64,000 nt of DNA from Elephas maximus indicus. Lineage: Eukaryota > Chordata > Mammalia > Proboscidea > Elephantidae. Positions 48,121 to 58,984 of this stretch are shown piece after piece. The DNA is taken from the NCBI RefSeq assembly GCF_024166365.1, contig NC_064839.1, forward strand, positions 14,556,878-14,620,877, written 5' to 3'. The notes under the pieces were generated by a model that was not told where the DNA came from, did no database searches, and saw only the letters and a program-made list of their open reading frames with translations. Both the position numbers and the translations under genes were made by a program. The stretch's first letter is position 1. Each line of letters opens with the position of its first letter.

Positions 48121-50994
48121 CAGCATGAATATATTCATGCAATGGTGGCATTAGTGTTAAGTAGGGAAAATAGCCTTAGCAGAAGTAGAAGCTGCTAAAG
48201 CACTCTTGAGTAAAAAGAAAACTCGCTGCCGCATCAGCAATATTGTAGAGATTAAGATCCACAGATTTAAACTAAATAAACTTCTGTATTTGAGCACGTC
48301 TACTATTTCCAAGACACAGGTCTGAGATCAAGTAAGTGGTTTCTCTTCCTACAGATAGACCTGAATCCTGCCGTCTAATGTACGAGAATACCTACATTTG
48401 GGTTTATTTGTGATCTGTCACTGAGAATAAATTAACAAATATCACCCCCATCCAAAGTAACCTAACTAGAGTGATACTTCCACTGAAAAGAAAATAACCA
48501 AAATAATTACGACACACTGGTAGTAACACGTCAAAAATAATAAACACGTTTGTAAGAGGAGTCACTTCTAGTGATTCAAACCCAGTTGGGACAGTTATAC
48601 AGGTAAAAATTTGGGTCGAAACGTTCCAGTTCTTCACCGATCAAAGTTGCAAGTGATTTAAAGCAAAATATCATCGCTTATATTATGCTTAATCTCATTG
48701 GATATGAAAGATACTAACTCTGCTCATAAATTTAAATCATAAACTTAGCTGTTCGGTGCAATTTTTCAATGTCTTAATCCTTTGAGTCCCAGCCCTGGAC
48801 GAAGTTCATAGCACTGAAGATGAATAGGATTAGCAACAGAAAAATAATGAGAAATGTGGTTTACAATCCCAGTCTCTGCTTCAAGACTGCTGGTATACGC
48901 TGAAACTCTACTACAGAGTTCACTGTATTTGAGATTGGAAATTTATAATCCATGAAGAATGTCAGTGTTGCAGTGTCTAACATGAGTAGAACCATTAAGA
49001 ACTTTTTTTTTTTAAAGAAAAACAGACCTAAAATTTGATCAGAAATTTGGAAAAAAAAAATCCTAGTTACAGGTAAATTTTAATTTAGGCTTATTTACAT
49101 AAAAATGGTGGAGGGAGACAATTGTCAGCAGGTGCTGCATGCCTTCTGCAGAGTGACCACTGCCCTAATGCCACTTTTCACCGTGAGCTTGTTTACAGAT
49201 GAGCAAACTCCTCAGGGACGTCAGGATCAGAAGTGGTTGTGTATACAGTCAGAGAGGACCCTGCTGGCGACACAAGGGCAGAGTACGGTTCTGTCTGGGA
49301 AGTGAGGAGTGGTTATTCTGAACGTTCTTATTTATTCTTAGTAAATTGACAGGACTCTGAATTGAGAACTTTCTTACACAAAACAAATTCAGGCAGTACC
49401 AGTTTCTGAATCGTCAGAGTTTAAGTAGGGAATACAACTGAAGAAAAACAAGAGTTTTTAAAAAATAAGGTAGTCACTTAAGGTGGCTTACACTACTGAG
49501 TGCTAGAATAGCTCGAAGAGAGAAAACTTTTCCCCCAAGACTTGAGTCCCATTCACAGCGTTTATATCTGCAGATGAAGGGCACACCGAGCTGGGAGCCA
49601 CAGGTTCAGATGCCACTGCCAACCTGGCCTTTATCCTGGCTCCGACATTCCGAGCAAGTCGGCCGCCTTATTTCTCTGAATCTGTTTCCTCGTTGACAGT
49701 TCTGCCGCCAGGGTGATTGTTAGAATTAAATAGGGGTGTACGTGGATGCATTGTCAAAATTATACTGCACCACCCAAAAAGTTAGGTGGTATCAAATGTA
49801 TGTATTCTCAGCTTGAAAATGGCTTGTATTGATAAACTCATACATACTCACAGCAAAATATTAACTAAAAAAGTGTACCATGACACACACAAGAATCGTA
49901 AAGTTTACTATTTCTTTTCCATCATTTGGCACGTATCCAAGGCACATTAGAAAATTAGAAATCATAAATTACTTCATAGAAAAATAATCAATCCCTCCCT
50001 TCTATACACACACGTGTTTCCAAGAACATGCATAAAACCATTTCCCTATTACAAAGTTATTTGAAAATGTACTCAGGACAAGCCCATGTTTGCTGCTGTA
50101 GGCCAATTAGTAACATAAAAAAATAACTATATAGAAATTTATAAAAAGGAATAAATTGCAACAAATTCTAACCTAAAGTAATTTTAACCTGGTTTGTGCT
50201 GTAAGTTTTGAATTTGAATAAAAAGACTTAAGAAAAGATGTGCCAAATCTACTCTCTAGTTCAGTAACCACCTTCAGGTGTGACATTTAAGGGACGTTTT
50301 TAACGGAAAGGGGTGTTTCTAGAGTCACTGCGACAGGTGCGTATTTGCAGTGACCAGGTACCTGTACTTAAGTCTGCTAGAAAAATTACACCCGACTTTT
50401 CCATGCACACGGTGTTCCCTAAAATGACCGTCAGCATGATATTTAGGCATCTTTGGGTTCAAGCTTTGCAAAGGAACATTTTTCCAGGATCTGTTTTCTT
50501 CATTCAGATGTGACTTCTGCCTGGCCTCCACGTTATCTTGAAACCTAATTGCTTCTCTTCAGCTTATCCCAGCTGGGGGAATTCTTATTAGCTTACGGTT
50601 TGCTAATTTATTATATAGCACAGAGGATTAGCACCTTTCAGGAGGTGGTCAGAATCTGGTGGCAAAGCCTCACTATAACCAAGGAGCCTAATACTTAAAA
50701 AGAAGCACACACCCTGGACTTCGGCATCTGGACGCTACTGGAATTCCTGTCTGTTCTTTTAAACTTCACTGATTAGCTTTGAAGAGGAGAGAGTGATACT
50801 TTTTTGTTGCATTCTTTCCCTCAGCCACTGTCCTACAGAAAAGCTGAAGACTTAACTCTCTCAAGCCAAGTTATTTGAAGGGACATTGAGTTCTAAGCTG
50901 TATTCATGCTCAGCATCTTCTTGATGAGTATTTACTTCTTGGCAGCAAATTTCACAATTCCTTATTACAGTTAAGCCTGGGAAATACTAGACTC
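48121..50994 (-). other. Intergenic space and ANKRD27 3' UTR region
   Basis: Downstream of the ANKRD27 coding end on the minus strand. Minus-strand AATAAA signals are possible near 50605-50611, 49329-49336 and 48403-48408; which is used cannot be told. A MIR-like segment lies at about 49590-49760 (plus orientation, gagctgggagccacaggttc). No other gene seen. Confidence 0.5.
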
Positions 50995-51109
50995 TTAGGG
51001 AGTGGTTAGGTTGCCAGCCTCTGGGTCCGTGAATCCAACTACATCATTGATCGTGTGTCTGCGAAGCTTCCGCCTGTTTCCAGGAGCAGTCTGTTCGAGT
51101 GCAGGCCTC

Positions 51110-51199
51110 TCAGGCTGATGGCTTTCCTCTGTCAGCAGTTGGAGGTCCGCTCTTGTCTGGCAGGTGATTCAGCTTCAGTGTGGCTCTTTGCCTCTCTGC
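51110..51199 (-). CDS. ANKRD27: ANKRD27 last coding exon, apparently frameshifted
   Basis: Acceptor acctttcctttag. In phase 0 the exon reads AERQRATLKLNHLPDKSG and stops at TGA 51112-51110. From 51114 the neighbouring frame reads PERPALEQTAPGNRRKLRR and on to a TAA at 50997-50995, matching the remembered VARP C-terminus. So a net frameshift near 51113-51120 shortens the protein by about 39 residues, unless it is a sequence error. Confidence 0.8.
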   Translation of the reverse strand, partial: AERQRATLKLNHLPDKSGPPTADRGKPSA

Positions 51200-54100
51200 C
51201 TAAAGGAAAGGTACAATTCAGACGGTTCATGTTCACACAGTACTTTACACAACCACCACCACCACCACAGCAGCCACCTCTGAGTGTTTCATATGTGCCC
51301 AGCACTGTGCTAGGTGCTTTTCAGGCATTATTTCAATTCTAATGTCCCCGTGGTGATTTTAAGATATCTGAATGTTTACTACCTGTGTTAGACACAAAGT
51401 AAATGCTTCACACGTGTTCACATTTCATCTTTACACTCGAAGTTGAAGTATGCATTACTGTTACCCTCAAGTTACAACTGAGAAAACAGGATCATCAAAG
51501 TAAGCAGTCTGCCTCAGTAATTGAGCAAGGAAAAAGCTAGCACTTGACTGAACCCAGGCAGATTTCAAAGTTTGTAGCTTTCCCACTATGTAGCAGGTCT
51601 GTTACCAAAACTATGTAAGAAGATTAAATACAAAATCAAAATTAGTCATGTTAATAAATACCAAAGATTACTAAGAAAAAGATTGAGAACTTAGAACAAG
51701 CTTAGGCCACACATGCTAAAAATCCTATTTCTCATCGTCAGTAGCTACGTACACCCACTCATCATCCACATGGCTGGGCTCCAAAGACCAGGTCCTTAGG
51801 TGAAAATCGGCGTTATGCAAGAGTCGGGGCTGCAACCATTCTTCGGGTGCTGGTATCATGCCCCCTCCCAGTTGCTCACTGCCCGTCGGGCGCCCCCAGC
51901 GCATCTCCGGGTGCGCGTGGCGCATTGGGCTCCCCTTCCCCACCACTGTGGAGCTCGCTGGGGGCGAGCGGTGGTGGCGGTCGGGGCTTCCCGCCGCCTC
52001 CGGAGCAGCAGGGGCCCGCCACCACCTGGCTGCACTGCAGGCCTCCGCGTGCACCCCCGCGGTTCGCCTCTCCACCTTCCTGCTCCGCCACCGCGGAGAC
52101 GGGCGTCGGCAATGAACCGCTCCCGGGCCCGCGAGCAGCTGAGGCCCGGCCGGCGGAGGTGGCAGAGACGCCTCTCTGCAGTAGACCAACGAAACACCCA
52201 CCGTCTCCTTGCAGCCCGGCTGCCTCCGCCTTAGGTGCGCCTCCGCCCGGCCCATGGCACGCCCCGCCTACCCGCCCGCGCCCCGCCTACCCGCCCGCGC
52301 CCCGCCTACCCGCCCGCGCCCCGCCTACCCGCCCGCGCCCCGCCTACCCGCCCGCGCCCCGCCTACCCGCCCGCGCCCCGCCTACCCGCCCGCGCCCCGC
52401 CTACCCGCCCGCGCCCACCCCGTCACGCCCCGTGCTCGCTGCAGGCGTAGTCCTCGCCCAGGTCCTCCTCTTGATCCAGGTAAAGAGGAACCCTCAGGTG
52501 GCCGGAGCAGTCGCGCTCCTCAAACCTCACTCCTCCTCCTCCTCCACCCCCTCGCACCTCGGTCCTTGTTAGGGCACAAAATAGTCTGATTTTTTTACTA
52601 CTGTTGTAAATGTGAAATGTTGGATGATGAGATAGCTGGTAAGTGAGGAGTAGGTGTATTGGCAAGTAGAAATAAGGAAAGTTGCCTTTCTGTGAAGAAA
52701 CCCATTGCTGTAGAGTCGATTCTGTCTCCTAACAACTCTACAGGGCAGAGCAGAACTGCCCCATAGATTTCCAAGGAGCGGTTGGTGGATTCAAACTGCC
52801 GACCTTTTGGTCAGCAGCCGAGCTCCTAACCACTGTGCCACCAGGGCTCCTTCTGTGAAATCGCCTGATTTAGAGACCACCACATGTGAAGCTTCATTAA
52901 CTGAGGAAATGAGCAGTTTTGTGGGAGATGCCCACACACAGAGGTGTCTACGTGAGCACCTTCACTCCCTATCTGGAGAAGGTTTTCACCAATCTACATG
53001 CAAACTGCTGTTTTCCTCCTATATTAGTGATTAAAACATTAGTAAATTTGCTTAGATAGTGAAATTTGAGATATTTCACCTACTACACACGCCATGAACT
53101 GCAGTTACTATGCGTACAACTATTTTCCATGTTCCCCCCTTCCTTTTCTCAGCTCAGAAATGTATTTTTAAATATAACAATAAATGAAGTCTGTAATCTT
53201 GACTGTCCCCCTAAAGAATTCCAGTTTTAATTGTTGTTAATTCTTACACTGACAGGAATAATGAAGATGACTATTAAGGAGAAATGTGTTTACCATGGAT
53301 TACTTTTAAAAAGCCAGACTTTATACAACTACAAGGCAGTGTTTAATAACTCACTTGATGTGAATCTTCAATAAAATTAGGCACCCTTCTATCCCTTGTC
53401 ATAATCTCCTTGAAACCCTTCCCCTTAAACCCAAAGTAACATCTGGGATAACCAAAAAAACAAGCCCACTGCCATCAAGTCTGTTCCAACTCACAGAGAC
53501 CCTATAGGACAAAGTAGAACTGCCCACAGGGTTTCCAAGGCTGTAATCTTTATGGAAGCAGACTGCCACATCTTTCTCTCACGGAGCAACTGGTGGGTTT
53601 GAACCACCAACCTTTCAGTTAGCAGGAGAGTGCTTAACCACTGTGCCATGAGCGCTCCCTAAACATTTGGGATAGAACAAAAAAACCAAACCCACTGTCA
53701 TCGTGTTGATTCTGACTCACAGCAACCCCATGTGACAGAGTAGAACTTGCCCCACAGGGTTTCCAAGGAGCAGTTGGTGGATCCAACTGCAGACCTTTTG
53801 GTTAGCAACTGTAGCACTTAACCACTAGGCCACCAGGGCTCCACATTTGGGATGGTGGTATGAAAAGCTCTCACTGGCCACAGGGTGGCAGCATTTGATG
53901 ACACCAGTACAAACTTGTCTATCCCGCCTACTTCAGTTGTGAGTCAACTGTAAGGTTAAAAGCACAGACACCAACTTGAATTTTATACTTACTTAAACTG
54001 ACCAGCTGGACGGACAAAGTGAAACTGTCTTGTAAAAGGTTCATTTGGTAAATCACACATTTTTGAGTTCCCTGTAGATAAAATGACAAATTTCTTAATA

Positions 54101-57100
54101 CTTCAGAAACAGCATTAAGAATTGTTTTAAAAATTTTAGCACTGATACAATCTTTCCATTTTCTTAGTTTAATGAAATTTAGAAACTTAAGCACTGAATT
54201 AGCTTAAAGATATATTAGAAGCTACCTATTTATTACTGTATGAACTCTCACAGAACGGAAAGATGAATCTGCAATACACTGATATTCTCCAGCCACAGCC
54301 AATCGTGGTGACAGCCACAGACTTATCCAGGTGTGTGAATGAGTTTATACACATTCTTGCACTGCAAACCCATATTGTCATTTTTTTTTTTAGAAAAAAG
54401 CAGAATAAGAACCTCTTCTAAGCTAGAATAACTTAAAAAAAAAAAGGCTTCAGTCCCCTCCCCTGTACGGCAAATGCTTTTCTAATTACTAACAGCCTCT
54501 ACACCTGCAAAAATTATTTTAAAAAATGAAAATAAAAATACTCAGAAGAACACCTGGCTTTGGAAAATGAAGCAGGAAAGAAACTACCAGAGGTTGCCCC
54601 TCCTCTCCAGGCGGGAAGTAGCGGCCTGCTCCTTCAAGGTAATGCTGAGAGTTTCTATCTTATTTCCTCAGGAGACATCATTACAATCAACCAGAAAATT
54701 AGTATCCACAAAAGCTCACCTCTCATCTGGTAATTTAGGATGTAACGGACATGTCTTTGGTGCCTGATCCTACCCCCGTCATGATGATAATTCCATTTTA
54801 GGAAAACCAGCCCCTACCCGTGGATTTCCAAATAAACCCAAGCTGAGAGTTGTAGAAGGATTGTAAGTGCTTACATTTTTTCCTGATCTTAACAGTAACG
54901 TACTCCTTGTGGTCTGTTTCATCCACGTCACCTAATGTGGCCACACAGCTTGGTACTACCTGAAGTAATTCCATAATTTTCGAATTCTACAATTTGGGGA
55001 GGAAAAGGTAACAGCAATTATTTTTTATTACCTCTTAGCAGGTTATTGCTTGCTTTCAATCTAAATGTTAGCATTGGTGTGGTTAGGCAGAAAAGCTGAG
55101 AAGCAACTACAGACAAACTGAAGCCGTGAAGTCTAGTGGTTAAGGGCAGCCCTCTGAGGCCAGTCAGCCTGTATTTGGAGCCTAGATCTGACCTCTCCTA
55201 GATGCCCTGGGCCAGGTATTCATCCGCTTTGTGCATAAGAGGACTTATTATTGTATGGTTGTCATGAGGACCGGGGGAGTTCAAGCAAGTTAGACACAGC
55301 AGGGTCTACCAGTTGCTGTTGGCTCTGACTCATGGCAATCCCCATGCATGTCAGGGTAGGACTGGGCTCCATGGGGTTTTCAATGACCGATTTTTCAGAA
55401 GGAGATTGCCAGGCTTTCTTCTGAGGTGCCTCTGAGTGGACTTGAACTGCCTACCTTTCAGTCAGCAACCGAGCACGTTAACTGTTTGCACAACCAGGGA
55501 CCCCAGAAGAGGGCCTAGCACATGGTAAAGGGCTCAGTAAAAAACATTCATCATCATTTGAGGAAGTACTAAATTGACAGTTTAAAATATTTCAATTCTG
55601 TTAAGAAATGTCACTGAAAATTAAAAGTTAATATAACGAGCCTTTTATGAGTAGGTAGGATTTGTGATGACCTTTTCAAGTGTGTCATTTAACAACCAAC
55701 TGGCTGTTTATCCCCAGTAGAAAGTATGAACAGGGACCAGAAAGCCCTTTTTCCTCACCATGTCTCCATGGCAAACATCCACAGAACTGGAGAGTGGTGA
55801 ATCAGCATATTACAATGCCTCTTACAGAACTCGAGGAGTTTTAAATTCACAAACTAACTTCCTCTACTGTGCTGCTGAGGCAATGGGTGTATTCACACAG
55901 CAGGCGTGGTGAAACCAGGACAAGATTTTAACTTGCTACCTCCCAGGAAACCAAACTCTGTCCCCTCTAGTACCTGGCTGCAGGTAAGATGTACCAGAGT
56001 GAGGCACCTCCACCTGCAGTTGGTAGGGGCTCACCTCCTCTCACGCCTTTGAAAACTACCCCTGAGAGTATGATTCCTGGCTCCCTGAGTGTGCCACCTC
56101 TGATCAGGGGACAAAGGGCCTCGTATTTAACCACACTGGCAGGCTTTCTGGCCCATCCCTGCCGACTTGGCCCAGCCCAGCGATTCAAACATCTGGCTAT
56201 TGCCATCCCAGATCTGCTTTAAATGCAAGGAGTCAATAGTGAGCTGTCCAGGAGCTTGGGATCCTCTCAGCTGTGGAGCTCCCTCCACTTACCTGGTCAG
56301 CACAATCTATAGGTGTGCGCTGCCTCTTGTTCACAACGTGAACTGATGCTCCGTGAAGCAGAAGCAGCTCTACCACAAAGACATGCTTTTCTATCACGGC
56401 CTCATGCAGCGCTGTGTTCCCCTTGTTGTTAGAAACATTAATGGAGGCTCCATGCTGGAAGGAGGAACAGCTCAGTCAGAGCAATGCTAAAAACATTCAC
56501 ATAGAATCCAGGTGGCGGGCAGATGGACGTTCACCTTAAATTATTTCAACTTTTCTGCATGTCTGAAAATTTTCATGATAAAATGTTGGGGGTAAAAGTA
56601 CTGTTGAGAAAAAGGTTTATGGACAAAGACAGCCACTGCAGCATTTACCATCATAAAAAACAAACCAACCCATTGCTGTCGAGTCAGTTCCGACTCACAG
56701 TGACCCTACAGGTCAGAGCAGAACCGCCCCATAGGGTTTCCAAGGAATAGCTGGTGGATTTGAACCTCCAACCTTTTGGTTAGCAGCCGTAGCGCTTGAC
56801 CGCTGTGCCACAAATAGAAACCATTTAAATGTACAGAGCAGAATCAGTTAAAAAAGAAAACAAAAACCACGGGACATCCATAGTTACGCAACCACTAAAA
56901 CTCAAGGTTTTAATAAACAATTTTTTATGTTAAATGGAAAAAAGCAAGAGAAAAAACAATACTAATCTGAACTACACACATTTTTTAAAGTCCACCAAAT
57001 CAACTGCCTCCGAGTAGCAGGGTTATGGGCAAGTTGGTTTTCCCCCTGCTTCTTTAAATTCTTTGTCTTACAGTCAACACGTACAACCTTTATCAAGAGG

Positions 57101-58768
57101 GGAAAAAGGGATACTGCTCAGGGGCACAGAGTTTTGTTACGGGCGATGAAAAAATCTGCAGATCGTGGTGATGGTTCCACAACACAGTGAACACAATGTC
57201 ACTGAGTGTACACGTAAAAATGGCTGAAATGTTTTGTTATACATATTTCACCACCAAAAAAAAAAGAAGAAAAAGAGTAGGAGTGACACAGAAGGGTGTT
57301 AAGTTCACACTTCAGGTAAGAATTCAAATCACTTGCAGTAATGAGGTGAGATTCTAACCTTCAGCCTAAGTAGAGCCTAAGACCCTAACTTTAACCTGAT
57401 GAGGCACAGACCCTGAGACTGATTCCCCGTCACAGAACCATATGTGAAAATGAGAGTGGGCCTGCTGAAGGCAAGGGGCCCGAGGCCTACCCTCTGCCAT
57501 CATCGGTGCAGGCCAGAGGCCAAGATCCCACAGGGAAGTTCCTGAGGTTATGCCCATTATGAGCTGGGCCGCACTCTCAGACGGCTCCTGGATGGTGAGG
57601 GCTCTATACTTACCTGTAGCAACAGTGCAGCGACTTCATGATGGCCACTGGAACAGGCATATATGAGGGGTGTATTTCCACTTATATCCTTTTTATTGGC
57701 TTTTGCATTAGAATCTAATAGACACCTCACCACCTAGCCCAGAGAAGAAAAGTATTCAACCTTAATTATAACTTGCAGGGTGAGACATCCTCTCACACAA
57801 TATTCTTTCGACTTTTCTCTAAGGCTCTTTAGATACATGTCTCACCCTCAGGAGAAAGTAGACCAACTGAAAGGGAGCAGGGATTAACATGTGCAGAGGA
57901 CCTACTGTGTGCCAGGCAGTGTGCTGGGGACTAGTTTTTTCATTTCATCTTTGTATCGACCCTCTGGAGGATTAGAACTGCTACTCCAGTTTTACAGGTT
58001 AGGAAATGATGCTGGAAGCACTGTGCTAGGCAAAGGAGGAGAGATGGAAGACCTGAAATATGGTCCATATCTTTAAAAAGCTTACAGTAGAACTAAAAAA
58101 GGAAAATGAAAAAAAAAAAAGAATTATATGTGTATGTATAAATTTCAAAAAGAAATAAAGGACTTTAAAAAGTCAATTTTTGCACAGGCATCCCTTGAAC
58201 TCTTTCTGTAGGGCCATGGCTTTCCTTCACTAAGCACTAAACTGCACGGCACAGACCATGCTGTGGGAATGTCAAGGTAGTAAGATGACCATGGGTAGAG
58301 AGAGCCCTCAATGACCAAACACCAGGGACAGCTGCTGCTGGGGTCACACTCAGAACGACAGCTCTGTGCCACCCAGATGTGAGTGTGTGTGTACCAAGCT
58401 GCGTGTCTGCTGTTGAGTGGCCCACCATGTGCATGTCAGGGCTGGAGGAAGGAAATGTGCTGGTCCTCTGGCTAGCCACCAAACCCTCAGCCCTCTGCAG
58501 CATCCCCACCAAGTGAAGGTCTAACCAAACCAAGCACCTACTACACTCTGCCCAGAGACAGAACCCATACTTGAAAGTGGCCCTTCTGGCAGGCAAGGTG
58601 GAGTGGAACAGCCTGGTCTGCGTTTCTGGCCCCCACATTGGCACCGTGCTTCAACAGGAGGGGGATGAGGTCAGCCCGACCATGCAGAGCAGCAGCATGC
58701 AGTGGGGAGGAGCCCTCCTGGTTGGTCACATTCACACCAAGCCCATTGGCAGGAATCTTGGCCAGCTT
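51110..58768 (-). CDS. ANKRD27: ANKRD27 (VARP), 3' coding part, seven exons
   Basis: Minus-strand exons 58571-58768, 57614-57733, 56293-56454, 54875-54986, 53993-54071, 53355-53442 and one ending near 51110 join in frame. They match the C-terminal third of VARP as I recall it: KLAKIPANGLGVNV, four ankyrin repeats, a MELLQVVPSCV linker, RKKWNSK and a divergent tail. VARP is an endosomal adaptor: a VPS9-type Rab21 GEF whose ankyrin blocks bind Rab32/38 and VAMP7, with retromer binding through VPS29. The upstream two thirds lie beyond the right edge. Two oddities are discussed separately: a relocated acceptor at 53442 and a frameshift in the last exon, so the C-terminal end is uncertain. Confidence 0.93.
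51850..52580. promoter_or_regulatory. Intronic CpG island in ANKRD27
   Basis: Sharp GC/CpG-rich block inside the intron between ANKRD27 exons f and g. Overlapping long open frames on both strands indicate composition rather than coding. A minus-strand frame at 51725-52255 runs out of the GC block and ends with the acidic DDEWVYVATDDEK before TAG; I do not recognise it. It could be an internal promoter or an unrecognised retrocopy. Confidence 0.6.
52261..52412. repeat. Minisatellite, eight perfect 19-bp units
   Basis: Unit gccccgcctacccgcccgc repeated eight times without a mismatch, followed by a partial unit. It lies inside the CpG island. Confidence 0.97.
52697..52853 (-). mobile_element. 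AfroSINE
   Basis: Inverted tail (aaacccattgctgtagagtc) to inverted head (actgtgccaccagggctcc). Confidence 0.9.
53355..53442 (-). CDS. ANKRD27: ANKRD27 exon f, unusual acceptor
   Basis: The segment KEIMTRDRRVPNF and the gtgagt donor match the VARP tail. The ancestral-looking acceptor (gggtttaag|ggg, exon start 53423) puts the exon out of frame with exon e and reaches a stop at once. Starting at 53442 after ttatcccag keeps the frame and adds about six residues (CYFGFK). That AG lies in the target duplication of an adjacent AfroSINE. Confidence 0.65.
53451..53661 (-). mobile_element. AfroSINE next to ANKRD27 exon f
   Basis: Inverted copy with the longer middle (ctgtaatctttatggaagca). Flanked by aacatctgggata (53438-53450) and aacatttgggata (53662-53674). 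On the ANKRD27 strand its tail supplies cttgtttttttggtt just upstream of the putative acceptor. Confidence 0.92.
53675..53842 (-). mobile_element. AfroSINE, tandem neighbour at the same target
   Basis: Inverted copy flanked by aacatttgggata (53662-53674) and acatttgggat (53843-53853), sharing the middle duplication with the preceding SINE. Confidence 0.92.
53993..54071 (-). CDS. ANKRD27: ANKRD27 exon e
   Basis: 79 bp: completes W, then NSKMCDLPNEPFTRQFHFVR and PAGQF, leaving AA for the next codon (phase 2). Acceptor tatctacag, donor tttaa|gtaagt. Confidence 0.92.
54875..54986 (-). CDS. ANKRD27: ANKRD27 linker exon d
   Basis: 112 bp: NSKIMELLQVVPSCVATLGD and ETDHKEYVTVKIRKK plus one base. 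Acceptor ttgtag, donor aat|gtaagc. Confidence 0.95.
55090..55565 (+). mobile_element. MIR interrupted by an old AfroSINE
   Basis: The MIR 5' half (agtggttaagggcagccctc ... atgccctgggccaggtattc) runs to about 55300. The 3' half resumes at about 55505 (gcctagcacatggtaaaggg). The old AfroSINE sits between. Confidence 0.7.
55306..55503 (-). mobile_element. Old AfroSINE nested in MIR
   Basis: Inverted, strongly diverged copy with ttggctctgactcatggcaa and the long middle type (gaaggagattgccaggcttt). Confidence 0.75.
56293..56454 (-). CDS. ANKRD27: ANKRD27 ankyrin exon c
   Basis: 162 bp, 54 codons: HGASINVSNNKGNTALHEAV through VELLLLHGASVHV to DCADQ. Donor cag|gtaagt. Confidence 0.96.
56657..56812 (-). 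mobile_element. AfroSINE in ANKRD27 intron
   Basis: Inverted tail (aacccattgctgtcgagtca) to inverted head (cttgaccgctgtgccac). Confidence 0.9.
57060..57270 (+). mobile_element. L1 3' end fragment
   Basis: L1-like terminal sequence with gggatactgctcaggggcac and aaatgttttgttatacatat, A-rich end. Confidence 0.55.
57614..57733 (-). CDS. ANKRD27: ANKRD27 ankyrin exon b
   Basis: 120 bp, 40 codons: VVRCLLDSNAKANKKDISGN then TPLIYACSSGHHEVAALLLQ. Consensus donor cag|gtaagt. Confidence 0.96.
57885..58045. mobile_element. MIR/L2-like fragment
   Basis: ctactgtgtgccaggcagtg followed by a typical old-SINE/LINE pattern (cagttttacaggttaggaaa). Confidence 0.5.
58571..58768 (-). CDS. ANKRD27: ANKRD27 ankyrin exon a
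   Basis: 198 bp, phase 0 to 0. It encodes KLAKIPANGLGV, then ankyrin repeats with SSPLHAAALHGRADLIPLLL and VPLHLACQKGHFQ. Donor caa|gtatgg, acceptor tactag. Confidence 0.96.
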
Positions 58769-58984
58769 CTAGTAAGTACAGAAGATGGAAACAGAAATGC
58801 CATTAGTACTTAATTATATGGGGCTCAGGGAGTTGAAGCCATCCCACCCCCCAAATCCCCTATGCAAAACTGAGAATTACAATGATATCCAGAATCGGAC
58901 TGCCCACAGGTGAATAGAAAGGTATGATACTATACAAAAAAAGAATGCCCCTTCTCAACACTTAGTATTCTGTGTTTAACAAAG

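Noticed and set aside
52261-52412. Possible CRISPR-like array
   Set aside because: The units are contiguous without spacers in a mammalian genome, so it is a minisatellite.
51800-52572. Proline/arginine-rich plus-strand frames with a 19-residue repeat
   Set aside because: The peptide repeat is just three 19-bp minisatellite units read in each frame. All frames stay open because the unit has no stop.
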